Shown piece by piece: positions 23,751-34,100 of a stretch of 64,000 bases of DNA (position 1 is its first letter; every line of letters begins with the position of its first letter). The notes under the pieces were generated by a model. The model made no database searches and was not told the DNA's origin. It saw only the letters and a list, made by a program, of their open reading frames with translations. The position numbers and the translations under genes were made by a program. The stretch is from an uncultured Bacteroidales bacterium (GTDB taxonomy: Bacteria; Bacteroidota; Bacteroidia; Bacteroidales; FEN-979): assembly GCA_903926565.1 (NCBI GenBank), contig CAIYJU010000196.1, forward strand, positions 1-64,000, written 5' to 3'.

Positions 23751-25892
23751 TTAATTCGGATAAGTTCCATTTACATCACCTGAAAGCGTACCGTTAAAAT
23801 TTGCACCGGTAAGGTTTGCATTGTTGATGATCACGGTTGGGTTCTGGAACATCCAATCCGGTGCAAGGTATTGAGGGTTTGGTGTAAGGCCGGCAATACG
23901 GCGGCGTAATGGAATCACATCACCATTATCCACTGAGCCATCCTGGTTGATATCCCCGGCACGTATCCTGAGCGGGTTGCCATCCAGGGTGCTCGTTAAG
24001 CCGGCGATATATCTTCTTAAATTGATGACATCGCCCTGATCAACGCTGATCCATGGTGCAGTACTTGACGCATAAAGGTAGTATGATCCATTGTAAACAT
24101 TCACTGTGTAAAAACCATTTACATCCGTGGTAGCTGTGGCGATGACATTGGGTATCGGGGTAGTAGCTGGAGCTACTGGTTCGGGCCCGTCTTTTACATA
24201 AACAGTTACACCTGCCAGCGCGTAATTGGCAGCAGGAGAATTGTCATATTTAACATAGCCACTGAGGGTGTATTGAACGTTTATATTGATTCCACCGGCA
24301 TTCCAGTTTGCTGGAACGATGGTTCCAACCATGTTGGCCAACTGGCACCCATCTTTAAAGACGATTTGGGTGGTTTCGCTTCCAACAACAGCAGTATAAT
24401 TGAAGTTCAGGGTTATAAATGGGGCACCGTTAACAATAACAGGTGTTGTGCTGCTCCATGCGATATGAAGAACATTGCCCGTTAGTTGTACTGTAGCATT
24501 GTGAGGATTTAATGAATTGACATAGGTGAGCTTTGAAGCATCGAATGCGATGTTCATGGTTGCTGCGCCAATATCTGTACCAACCGGGATATTGGAAAAT
24601 GAAACAGGCACGGCAACAGATGAAGGATTTGCTGCACTGACAGATCCGATGTTTGCGTTCACAACAGCAGAAGCGGGCGTAACCGATCCGTTTGTATATC
24701 CGACACTGACCGGACTTCCGTTTGAGAACTGGGTTCCCGTAACAAAATTCACATTGGCTGTTCCAACACCATTATACATAAAACGTAACACGAGGAATTG
24801 TCCGTTAATGGAGGGTGCGCCAGGATTTGTGTAGAGAATGTTGATGCTGCTTCCTGAAGCGTAGGTTGTTACCGGGTAAATTGCGTTGAAAACGCCAATG
24901 AATGACATCCTGGGATTATCATAAGTCAGTTTGACATCAAAATTGTTGGTTCCGGCTGGCATCCCGCTAAAGGTAAGTGGAAGATCAACCATTTGGCCCT
25001 GTACAGCATTGGGAATAGCAGGAAAGGAGGCAAATGCAGTGATGGGAGTGCCGGGATCAACACGACCATTGTTGTACGTGACTGCAATGTTGGCAGCTCC
25101 AACCGTTGAGATCACACAACCAGTACTGAAATTTACGTTTGCTGTGGCAAGTGTAGTATAACTGAAGTTAAGATTCAATTGGCTCGTATTGATGTCCATC
25201 CCCAGTGGGTTGGTTTTGGTAACCGTAATGATACCGGCAGCAACATTTGAATTCAGACCGGTTGAAAGATTTCCTGTGCCGGTTACACTGATAAAGGTCA
25301 GTTTTGAGGGATCATAAGAAATCTTTTGAGTCATTGCGCCAACGTTGGTTGGAAATCCTGAGTAGGTAACCGGAACAGTTACCGTTCCCAAAGGAGCTGA
25401 GATAATACCTATGTTCGCCTGGGCTGCATTACCCAGAAACGGACTTACAGCACCGTTTGTGAACGATCCGGTAAGAATGTTGGGCAGACCGCCAACCAAA
25501 GTGGCTACTTCACAATTTGCAGGTTGGAAAGCGATAGGAGATGTTAACCCGTTATATTTAAAATTAAGGGTCAGCAAGGTCCCTGGAGCCCAGGTGTGAG
25601 CTGTCAGATTCGTCCAGAGCAATGTAATCACATTCCCTCCGGCGGCTCCAACAGTTAAGGCACCAATACCGGTTTGAAAACCTGTAACATTCTGGAAGGT
25701 CAGTACAGCCGGGTCAACCTGAACGTAAAACTGGAACGAGTTAATGTTATTAAACCCTGTAACACTTAGGTTGACTGACACATTCTCATTAGGACTAGCT
25801 GTAACAGTTTGCAGCGTAGCGGTGTATTGTCCGAACGATAAAGATCCGAAAACCAACACCATCAGCAGTGTAAAAGTAAATTTTCTCATCAT
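23751..25892 (-). CDS. Secreted protein with four cohesin-like modules and a C-terminal dockerin
   Basis: This 713-residue protein has a signal peptide (MMRKFTFTLLMVLVFGSLSF), four tandem cohesin-like modules (about 20-540), each with an NSFQFYVQVDPAVLTF-type strand pair and an NGAVSP/NGSVTP-type end, a Cna-B-like domain (about 541-616), and a dockerin (about 617-713). The dockerin has two calcium-loop halves, DQGDVINLRRYIAG and DINQDGSVDNGDVIPLRRRI, and ends LSGDVNGTYPN. Unlike its neighbours it has no T9SS sorting domain. Cohesin-dockerin pairing could dock it on the other surface proteins, but no such pairing is proven here and no cellulase is encoded nearby. Confidence 0.87.
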   Translation of the reverse strand: MMRKFTFTLLMVLVFGSLSFGQYTATLQTVTASPNENVSVNLSVTGFNNINSFQFYVQVDPAVLTFQNVTGFQTGIGALTVGAAGGNVITLLWTNLTAHTWAPGTLLTLNFKYNGLTSPIAFQPANCEVATLVGGLPNILTGSFTNGAVSPFLGNAAQANIGIISAPLGTVTVPVTYSGFPTNVGAMTQKISYDPSKLTFISVTGTGNLSTGLNSNVAAGIITVTKTNPLGMDINTSQLNLNFSYTTLATANVNFSTGCVISTVGAANIAVTYNNGRVDPGTPITAFASFPAIPNAVQGQMVDLPLTFSGMPAGTNNFDVKLTYDNPRMSFIGVFNAIYPVTTYASGSSINILYTNPGAPSINGQFLVLRFMYNGVGTANVNFVTGTQFSNGSPVSVGYTNGSVTPASAVVNANIGSVSAANPSSVAVPVSFSNIPVGTDIGAATMNIAFDASKLTYVNSLNPHNATVQLTGNVLHIAWSSTTPVIVNGAPFITLNFNYTAVVGSETTQIVFKDGCQLANMVGTIVPANWNAGGININVQYTLSGYVKYDNSPAANYALAGVTVYVKDGPEPVAPATTPIPNVIATATTDVNGFYTVNVYNGSYYLYASSTAPWISVDQGDVINLRRYIAGLTSTLDGNPLRIRAGDINQDGSVDNGDVIPLRRRIAGLTPNPQYLAPDWMFQNPTVIINNANLTGANFNGTLSGDVNGTYPN

Positions 25893-25957
25893 GGTATTTA
25901 TTTTTATTGTTATTAATTTGTATAAGTTCAGTAGGTTTTATATGTGATTGGTTATTT

Positions 25958-27004
25958 TTAATTGAATTTGATAATTTTTCGATTTGTTTCGTAAACAGAT
26001 GTTTGGCCATTAAATACATATTGGCAAAAGTAAATGCCCGCAGGCAACTGTATGAAACTGTCTTCAACCTTGTAATGCCCGGCAATTTGCAGATTACTAA
26101 CAGGAATTTCCATGGTTTGGCCGGTCATGGAAAAAATCTTTATGGTGACATATCCATATTCCGGAACGGAATATTCAATGATTGTTTTTTCGGAAAATGG
26201 ATTTGGACTAATAGTCAGATGTAAAAATGATTTAGATGGTTGCCCGGCAATACCTGCCAATGAATCAACAGACAGGATTGCAGCGGCTGAAACAACAACG
26301 CAACTGGTTGGATTCAGCATGCAACGATACCTGAACTGGTTGTAGTTTAAAGGAACCTGATTAACGACCAGCGTGTTTGTTTGGGTACCATTATAAATAG
26401 ATGATTCTGAAAGATTCGTCCAATAAATACCACTGTTTCTGCTTTCCTGCCAGACATATTCCAAGGCGTTGGGTGAAGAAACCTGGAAAGCAGCGTTCGC
26501 TTGCGGAAAAACAGTTTTGTTTTCAGGCTCAGAAATGATTGTTGGCAATGCACCGAATACAGACCCGTTGGTGTAGCTAACGCTAATAATCTCAGGTGGC
26601 AGTGCAGCGTTGGCAATTTCGCAATTGTCATTGATAAATTGAAGATTTCCAGATTTTTTAATCACATCAAACCGTAATTTCAGGAGGGTAGTATTCATAA
26701 AAGTTGCGCCGGAGGTTTTGCTCCAAACGATGGCGATCCGGGGAGGGTTGTTAAGTGCATTAAAGATGAGCCCACTGGAAAGTTGGGGATCAATGTTCTC
26801 AACAGAACTGAATGAAAGCGAAAGTGAATCATATTTGATAAAAAGTGTAATTGCTCCAATGTTTGATAAATTGTTGCCGATCAGGGGAACAGACACAGAG
26901 GTGTTGTTGCAAATGCCAACAGTTCCAAGTGACAGTGCCGGAGTCTGAGCATTTAAAAGCAGGCCGGAAAGCATAAGCACCGCAATAAGGAAAGTTTTCC
27001 GCAT
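25958..27004 (-). CDS. Secreted cohesin/Ig-like protein with T9SS sorting domain
   Basis: The protein has 348 residues from the ATG at 27004, where the signal peptide MRKTFLIAVLMLSGLLLNAQ begins; the longer frame from 27097 adds a non-secretory leader and is rejected. A cohesin-like module (about 22-145) has GAITLFIKYDSLSLSFSSVE. An Ig-like domain (about 150-245) has VWQESRNSGIYWTNLSESS and a cysteine pair. The T9SS type A domain (about 262-348) starts ISPNPFSEKTIIEY and has PAGIYFCQYVF. It closely resembles the next gene upstream (27072-28100), so the two are paralogues by tandem duplication. Confidence 0.86.
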   Translation of the reverse strand: MRKTFLIAVLMLSGLLLNAQTPALSLGTVGICNNTSVSVPLIGNNLSNIGAITLFIKYDSLSLSFSSVENIDPQLSSGLIFNALNNPPRIAIVWSKTSGATFMNTTLLKLRFDVIKKSGNLQFINDNCEIANAALPPEIISVSYTNGSVFGALPTIISEPENKTVFPQANAAFQVSSPNALEYVWQESRNSGIYWTNLSESSIYNGTQTNTLVVNQVPLNYNQFRYRCMLNPTSCVVVSAAAILSVDSLAGIAGQPSKSFLHLTISPNPFSEKTIIEYSVPEYGYVTIKIFSMTGQTMEIPVSNLQIAGHYKVEDSFIQLPAGIYFCQYVFNGQTSVYETNRKIIKFN

Positions 27005-27071
27005 TACAGAGACATTATGACTTGAGCTTGTTCTTAATTGTTGCATATATAAATATGAGCAAATGTTTTTT

Positions 27072-28100
27072 TTAATTGCTTTTAATTGCTTTAACAATTT
27101 GATGAATTTTTTTATCCCGGGAAGTCATTGTTAATGTAAAAAAATACATTCCTGATGGCCATCCACTGGTGTTTAACAATATATTGTGAAGCCCTTTGTT
27201 TTGGGCGGGCAAGGTAATTTCAGTTATTTTCTCCCCGATGAGGTTCATTACCTGGAGGAGGGCATTGCCGCTGACAGGCAGGTTAAACGCTGCATTTATA
27301 TGATCGGTAAATGGGGCCGGGGAAATGGAAAGATTTTTTTTGCCTGGACCTGAAGCATCTTCAGTCGAGGTAAGCGCATCTACAGAAAGAATTGCTGCAA
27401 CTGAAATGGCGACGCAGTTTTCTTTAATTAAAACGCACTGATATTGGTTTTTGTCATAAGACAAAGGTGTAGGAAAAATGGAGAGCACATCGGAATTGGT
27501 ACCTGAATAGATACCCCCGTCATCAAGTGTTGTCCAGCTGGTTCCCTGATCAAGGCTCTCTTTCCAGAAATAGGAAACGGCATTGGGGGAAGATACAGTG
27601 AAAGAGACACGGTTTCCTTCAGTAATGGTAGAATCTTTTGGTTGCACTAATACGATTGGAAGGCTCGAATTGATAGCACCATTTGAATATTGCACAGGAA
27701 TAACCGAACCTAAAGGGTCGGCAATTTCACAACCAGGGTTAAATGACACCGTACTGGTTTGGCCATTGGTAACAAATTTAAGATCAAATAATTTGTCATT
27801 TAAAAAGACAGAAGGAGTGGTGCTGCTCCATGCAAATGCAAGCTGAGCGGGTAAGGTCATCATATTCATGCTCATTCCGGTCAATTGCGGGTCAATATTT
27901 TCAATAGAAACATAGGTGAGATTTGTTGTGTCAAACCCGATAAACAGGGTGATGGCTCCGACATTGGTCAAGGAGGCAGCTGTAACAGGAAGAAACACTT
28001 CCTGTCCTGCGCAGACCTCAATAGTATTAATATTGAGGGTCTGCGCAGACAAGAAAGAGCACGGAATAAGTAAAAAGAAGAAAATTACTTTACTTTTCAT
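27072..28100 (-). CDS. Secreted cohesin/Ig-like protein with T9SS sorting domain (paralogue)
   Basis: This 342-residue protein has a signal peptide (about 1-20, ending at SAQ). A cohesin-like module has GAITLFIGFDTTNLTYVSIE and ends PVQYSNGAINSS. An Ig-like domain has YFWKESLDQGTSWTTLDD and a cysteine pair. The T9SS-type tail begins SISPAPFTDHINAAFN and has SGMYFFTLTM. It has the same three-part layout as the gene downstream. It starts 95 nt after the giant SprB gene, beyond a hairpin terminator, so it may have its own promoter or rely on read-through. The sequence GAxTLFxxYD is also present in the cohesin-like module of the giant protein. Confidence 0.86.
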   Translation of the reverse strand: MKSKVIFFFLLIPCSFLSAQTLNINTIEVCAGQEVFLPVTAASLTNVGAITLFIGFDTTNLTYVSIENIDPQLTGMSMNMMTLPAQLAFAWSSTTPSVFLNDKLFDLKFVTNGQTSTVSFNPGCEIADPLGSVIPVQYSNGAINSSLPIVLVQPKDSTITEGNRVSFTVSSPNAVSYFWKESLDQGTSWTTLDDGGIYSGTNSDVLSIFPTPLSYDKNQYQCVLIKENCVAISVAAILSVDALTSTEDASGPGKKNLSISPAPFTDHINAAFNLPVSGNALLQVMNLIGEKITEITLPAQNKGLHNILLNTSGWPSGMYFFTLTMTSRDKKIHQIVKAIKSN

Positions 28101-28148
28101 TGTGACTCAGGCTGGAAGTGTTTTGATTCATTATAAATTTATAAGAAA

Positions 28149-28184
28149 GCAAGAGGGCAACAGAATAAACTGTCGCCATCTTGC
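28149..28184 (-). terminator. Hairpin terminator after the giant SprB gene
   Basis: Arms of 15 nt (28149-28163 and 28170-28184) pair with one mismatch and one G-U around a 6-nt loop. On the minus strand the stem is followed by TTTCTTATAAATTTATAAT, a weak U-rich tract. It lies 12 nt after the stop of the giant gene. Confidence 0.65.
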
Positions 28185-28195
28185 TTCAGGTATTA

Positions 28196-31100
28196 CTACC
28201 GTGCAAAGATCATTTTGTTAACCTTTACATAAGTATCCGTTGTTCCAACGGCTTCGATTCTGTACAGGTATGCGCCTGAGGAGAGATCGAGTTCAGCTGC
28301 GTTAACCGGGATCGTGTAAGTACCGGCTTCCTGTACTTTTTCAACAAGGGTACGAACTGTCTTACCAAACATGTCGGTAATAACAAGAGTTACCTTGCCA
28401 GCTTCAGGAATAGTATACTGGATCTTCGTTTCAGCATTGAACGGGTTAGGATAGTTGAACATCGAGAACTCCTTAGAACCGCCAGCGGTAATAACCTTGG
28501 CCATCTTAAGGTCGAAGTTGTCGTACCTGATACCTGTCGGGCTTGCGAATTCACTTCCGGTATTTACATTGAAAATTGAGGTAGCTTCAGCAAGAGGTGC
28601 TTTGGCTTTCACAGTCAGTGTAAAGAGCTGGTCGTTATTTCTAACCGACATTGGTTTGGTATCTGCCCATGCAATCGCAACGTTGCCATCTTCAATTACA
28701 TACTTCATCTCATCATTTGATGTAGCAGTAACGTCCATAACTTCGAAACGATCTTTGTCATAACCCATGAACAGGGTCATAGCGCCGAGCTGAGCAACCA
28801 TGTTGCTTCTGATTTCATAAGTAAATGTCTCTTCAACAGGTACTGTCTGGGTTTCATTATCGATAACTGACAGGAAGGAAACTGCCTTCAGGCCTGTTGG
28901 GATATATGAACCGTTAACGTCACCCGTGCAAAGACCTGCGAAATCAACAACAGCAGGTAGGGTTGATACGGTTGGTACTTCAAATTTCCAATCCCCTGCA
29001 GGGTAGGAGTTGATAGAACCAACTGTACGTAATTTAACATAGAGAGCATCCAATGCAGTAACCGTGAGGCTTGCATTAACATCAGCAACTGTGTGGTACA
29101 ATCCGAACAGTACTGTTCCTGGATTGGCAGCTTCTAATTGGATCAGAAGAGCATCAGTTGCATTGTTACCACCCCATGTCCCATTGAATGAAGCTTCCAG
29201 CTTATAGTTGCCGGCAGGAACATTCGTGAAAGCATAGTAACCAGGATCACCTGTATACAGTGGTGGGTTCATGTTCGGGCCAGTTACTGTTGTAGCAATA
29301 GTAACGTTGGTCGCAACATCTTTCAGTTTAACAGTAACACCATTCAACGGGGTATTTGGTAAGCCGTTCTTGTAAGATACGGTACCCTGAATGCTGATTC
29401 CGTTCGGATCTGGGAGCATTGTGATATATAATGTATCACAACCTGTGCAGCCAGTGAGAGGATCGGTTTCGCAAACAATAATCATAGCGCAACCACATGC
29501 AGGATATGAATCCCAGGTAACAGTGATGCAGTTTGAGCCAGGAATGGTTGTATAGCTTCCGTTTAACACGGTCCATGAGTAGAGATGGCCTGAAATAGCA
29601 GGTAATACACAATACTCATCAGTTCCATTGGAAACAACAGATACTGGTCCTGTAATTTCCGGAGCAGGTGCCTGGTTAACAACTACCGTCATGCTCTCGG
29701 TCAGGAAACAACCGTCGCACTTGGTAGCTGTAACAGTAACAGTACCCTGGAAACAGCAGTTCCACTTAACCGTGATTTGGTTGGAATTCCAACCGCCTGT
29801 GATTGTACCACCAACAACAACCCATTCATAGTCTACGTGACATCCTGTTGGAACGCCAACTGCGTTTGCAGTATATGTGAACTCTTCGGTTGTGTTACAG
29901 CATACAGGTGTCGGACCACCGAGGTCGATTGACCACATTGGAGGCTCAATTACCTGGTAGCTTGCAGTAGCTACGCATGAATGTGCATCGGTAACAGTAA
30001 CAGTATAGGTACCTGCGGTAAGGCCGCTGATATCTTCTGTTGCAGCACCATTGCTCCATGCATATCCGTAAGCAGTTGTTCCACCGGTTACAGTAAGATC
30101 AATAGCACCGTCGCCGCCTGTATAACAGGTAACAGTAGTGATCGCTGCAGCAAGTGATAATGCTGAAGGTTCGTTGATCGTGAAGATGCCGGTAGTTGAA
30201 CATAAGTTGTAGTCAGTTACGACAACAGAATAGGTACCAGCAGTTAAGCCGCTGATATCTTCGGATGTGGCACCATTGTTCCAGAGGTACCCGTAAGGTG
30301 TAGTACCACCTGCAACTGTGATGTCAATTGATCCGTCGCTGCCACCGTTACATAATACATCAGCAGTAACACCTGTAACTGTTAACAGATCCGGGCTTGT
30401 TACTTCCCAGCTGCCAAACGCCTGACAACCATTGCCGTCAGTGATTGTTACAGCATATACACCGGCGATTAAGCCGCTGATATCTTCTGATGTTTCAGTA
30501 TTGCTCCATTCATAAGTATAGTCAGGTGTTCCACCAGTAACTGTAATGTCAATTGATCCGTTTGCATCTCCGTAACACAAGACTGGCGTAGGTGTGCCGG
30601 TAAGTGTGAGGGCTGAAGGTTCGGATAGACACCAACTGCCGGTAGTCGAGCAATTATTGGCATCTGTTACAGTAACAGTATAGCATCCTGCAGTAATACA
30701 GCATGGGAGGTCTTCCGTTGTAATACCATTGCTCCAGATGTAGCCATAAGGCTCAACACCACCGGAAACAGTGATAAACAGGGCACCATTGTCAGCGCCA
30801 TTACATGTTACGTCTCTGATAACCGGATTCGTAATAACAAGAGCGTCTGGCTGAGTGATGCACCAGCTTCCTGTAATCATGCAATTGTTGGCATCCATCA
30901 CGGTAACAGTGTAACATCCTGCGGTTAAACCGCTGATATCTTCTGTTCCTGCTCCGGTGCTCCATGCATAACTATAGGCTGTGGTACCGCCTGTGACAGT
31001 AATATTGATAGCGCCATTGTTGCCTCCATTACACAGGACGTTGGTAACGTCACCGGTAAGTGAAAGTGCTGTAGGCTCAGTAACCTGCCATGAGTTTGTA

Positions 31101-34100
31101 ATCTGACATCCGTTTGCATCGGTAACAACTACTGTGTAAACACCTGCAGTTAATCCGCTGATGTCTTCAGTGATTGCTCCATTGCTCCATGCGTAACCAT
31201 AAACCGTGGTTCCGCCACCAACAGTGATGTCGATAGAACCAGTGCTGCCACCATTACACAATACAGCCGAAGGTGTACCGGTAAGTGTAAGAGCTGTTGG
31301 CTCGGTAACCTGCCAGGAGTTTGTAATTGTACAGCCAAGGCCGTCAGTTACAACCACGGTGTAAGTACCAGCGGTCAATCCGTTGATATCTTCCGAAGTG
31401 GCTCCGTTATTCCAGGAGTAGCTATAAGCAGTAGTGCCACCAGTTACGGTGATGTCAATGGAACCAGTGTTGCCACCATTACACAGCGCAGGGGAAGGAG
31501 TTCCCGTAAGCGTGAGTGCAGATGGTTCGGTTACTGTCCATTCGCCGGTTTTCTGGCAGTTATGAGCGTCGGTTACGACAACAGTATAAGTACCAGCGGA
31601 TAATCCGTTGATATCTTCTGAAGTTGCACCGTTGTTCCACAGGTAACCATAAGGCATTGTGCCGCCGGTGACTGTGATATCGATTGCTCCGTCAGCGCCA
31701 CCATTGCATGATACATTGGTGATAATTGCTAACTGATCAATGATGAGTTCAGTTGGCTGGCCGATAAACCTTGAAGTAAAGGTATAGCAACCATGGGAAT
31801 CTGTCGGTGTAACAGTGTACCAGCCTGAGGTAAGTCCGCTGATATCCTGAGTGGTTTCACCATTGCTCCATAAGTAGCTATAAGGAGGAGTACCACCTGA
31901 GGCACCGCCTTCAATATGACCATCGCTACCACCGAAACAACTTACGTCGGTCGTACTGCCAACCCATGTGATATCGGAAGGCTCAGTAATCATCCAGCTT
32001 CCGGTTGTTGAACAACCGTTTGCGTCAGTTACAGCAATCGTGTATGCCCCGGGATATAAACCGGAGATGTCTTCGGTAGTTTCCAGGGTGTTCCACATAT
32101 AACTATAAGGTGAAGTGCCACCGGTTACGGTTACGTCGAGAGAGCCGTTGTGATTGTTGTTACAGTCAATTTCGGTTTCGATAGCTGTTACGCTAAGTGG
32201 CAGTGCTGGTTCAGATACAAAATAGGTGTCGGTGATCTGACAGCCGTTTCCATCTGTAACAACAACCGTATAGGTACCAGAGGTAAGGCCACTGATATCT
32301 TCTGATGTGGCTCCATTGTTCCATAAGTAACCATAAGCCAAAGTTCCGCCACCAACAGTGATGTCGATCGAACCGGTGCTTCCTCCGTTACAAAGAGCAG
32401 GGGATGATGTGCCGGTAAGTGACAGTGCTGTAGGTTCGGTAACGATCCAGTAGCTTGAGGTAACACATGCATTGGCATCGGTTACAACCACACTATACAT
32501 TCCGGCTGTTAAGCCTGCGATGTCTTCTGAAGTTGCACCATTGTTCCATGAATAACCATAAGGCATTGTTCCGCCGGTTACAGTGATATCAACAGAACCG
32601 CTGTTACCACCATTACAGAGAACAGGGGAAGGTGTGCCGGTAACTGCCAGTACGTCTGGCTGAGTTACACACCAGCTGCCTGTGATTCCACAGCCATTGG
32701 CGTCCATTACGGTAACAGAATAGCATCCTGCGGTTAAACCGCTGATGTCTTCTGTACCTGCTCCGGTGCTCCATGAGTAGCTGTATGCGGTAGTTCCGCC
32801 GGTAACAGTGATGTCGATAGAACCAGTGTTTCCACCATTACAAAGAACAGGGGAAGGTGTGCCGGTAATTGACAGTGCAGTAGGTTCGGTAACGTTGAAG
32901 CTGTTTGTTGCGGTACAACCCAGCGCATCCGTCACAACTACCGTGTAAGTACCTGCGGTTAAGCCGCTGATATCTTCGGTGATTGCACCATTGCTCCATG
33001 CGTAACCGTAAGCAGTGGTTCCGCCGGTAACAGTGATGTTGATAGATCCGGTGTTGCCACCATTACATAATACAGCAGAAGATGTGCCGGTAATAGCCAG
33101 GATATCTGGTTGAGTTACTGTCCATTCTCCGGTTTTCTGACAATTATGAGCGTCGGTTACGACAACAGTATAAGTACCAGCGGATAATCCGTTGATATCT
33201 TCTGAAGTTGCTCCGTTGTTCCACAGGTAACCATAAGGCATTGTGCCACCGGTTACAGAGATGTCAATTGTTCCGTTGGCACCGCCATTGCATGATACAT
33301 TGGTGATGACAGCAATCGGATCAATAACCAGGTCGGTTGGCTGGCCAACAAACCTTGAAGTGAAGGTATAGCAACCAACAGCGTCAGTAGGAGTTACAGT
33401 GTACCAGCCTGATGTGAGGCCAGAGATGTCCTGTGTGGTTTCACCATTGCTCCATAAATAGGTATAAGGAGGAGTACCACCAGAGGCACCGCCTTCAATA
33501 TGACCATCGCTGCCGCCGAAGCAACTTACGTCGGTCGTACTGCCAACCCACGTGATATCGGAAGGTTCTGAAATATTCCAGCTGCCGGTTGTTGTGCAAC
33601 CATTGGCATCAGTTACAACGATTGAATAATCGCCTGGGAATAATCCGGTGAGGTCTTCAGTGGTTTCGAGGTTGTTCCAGAGATAACCGTAAGGGGCTGT
33701 GCCACCTGTAACAGTTACATCAATTGCACCGTTGTGGTTTCCATTGCAGTTTACATTGGTAACCGCAGCAGTTGCATCAAGCGGAAGCGATGGTTCTGAA
33801 ACGTACCATACTCCTGAGAGCTGGCAGCCATTTCCATCGGTTATGGTTACAGTATAAGGACCTGCAATTAAATTGCTGATATCCTGTGTGGTTTCACCAT
33901 TGCTCCATAAGTATCCATAGGCCAGTGTGCCTCCGGTTACAGTGAGATCGATAGAACCTGTGTTGCCTGCATTACATAAAACAGGAGATACTGTGGCTGA
34001 TGCATCAAGTGCAGTAGGCTCAGTAACAATCCAGGAGTTCGAAATTGAACAACCATTGGCATCAGTTACAACTACATTATACATTCCGGCTGTTAATCCG

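Noticed and set aside
27005..27097. Longer N-terminus for the cohesin/Ig protein at 25958-27004
   Set aside because: It would put 31 polar residues ahead of a clean signal peptide.
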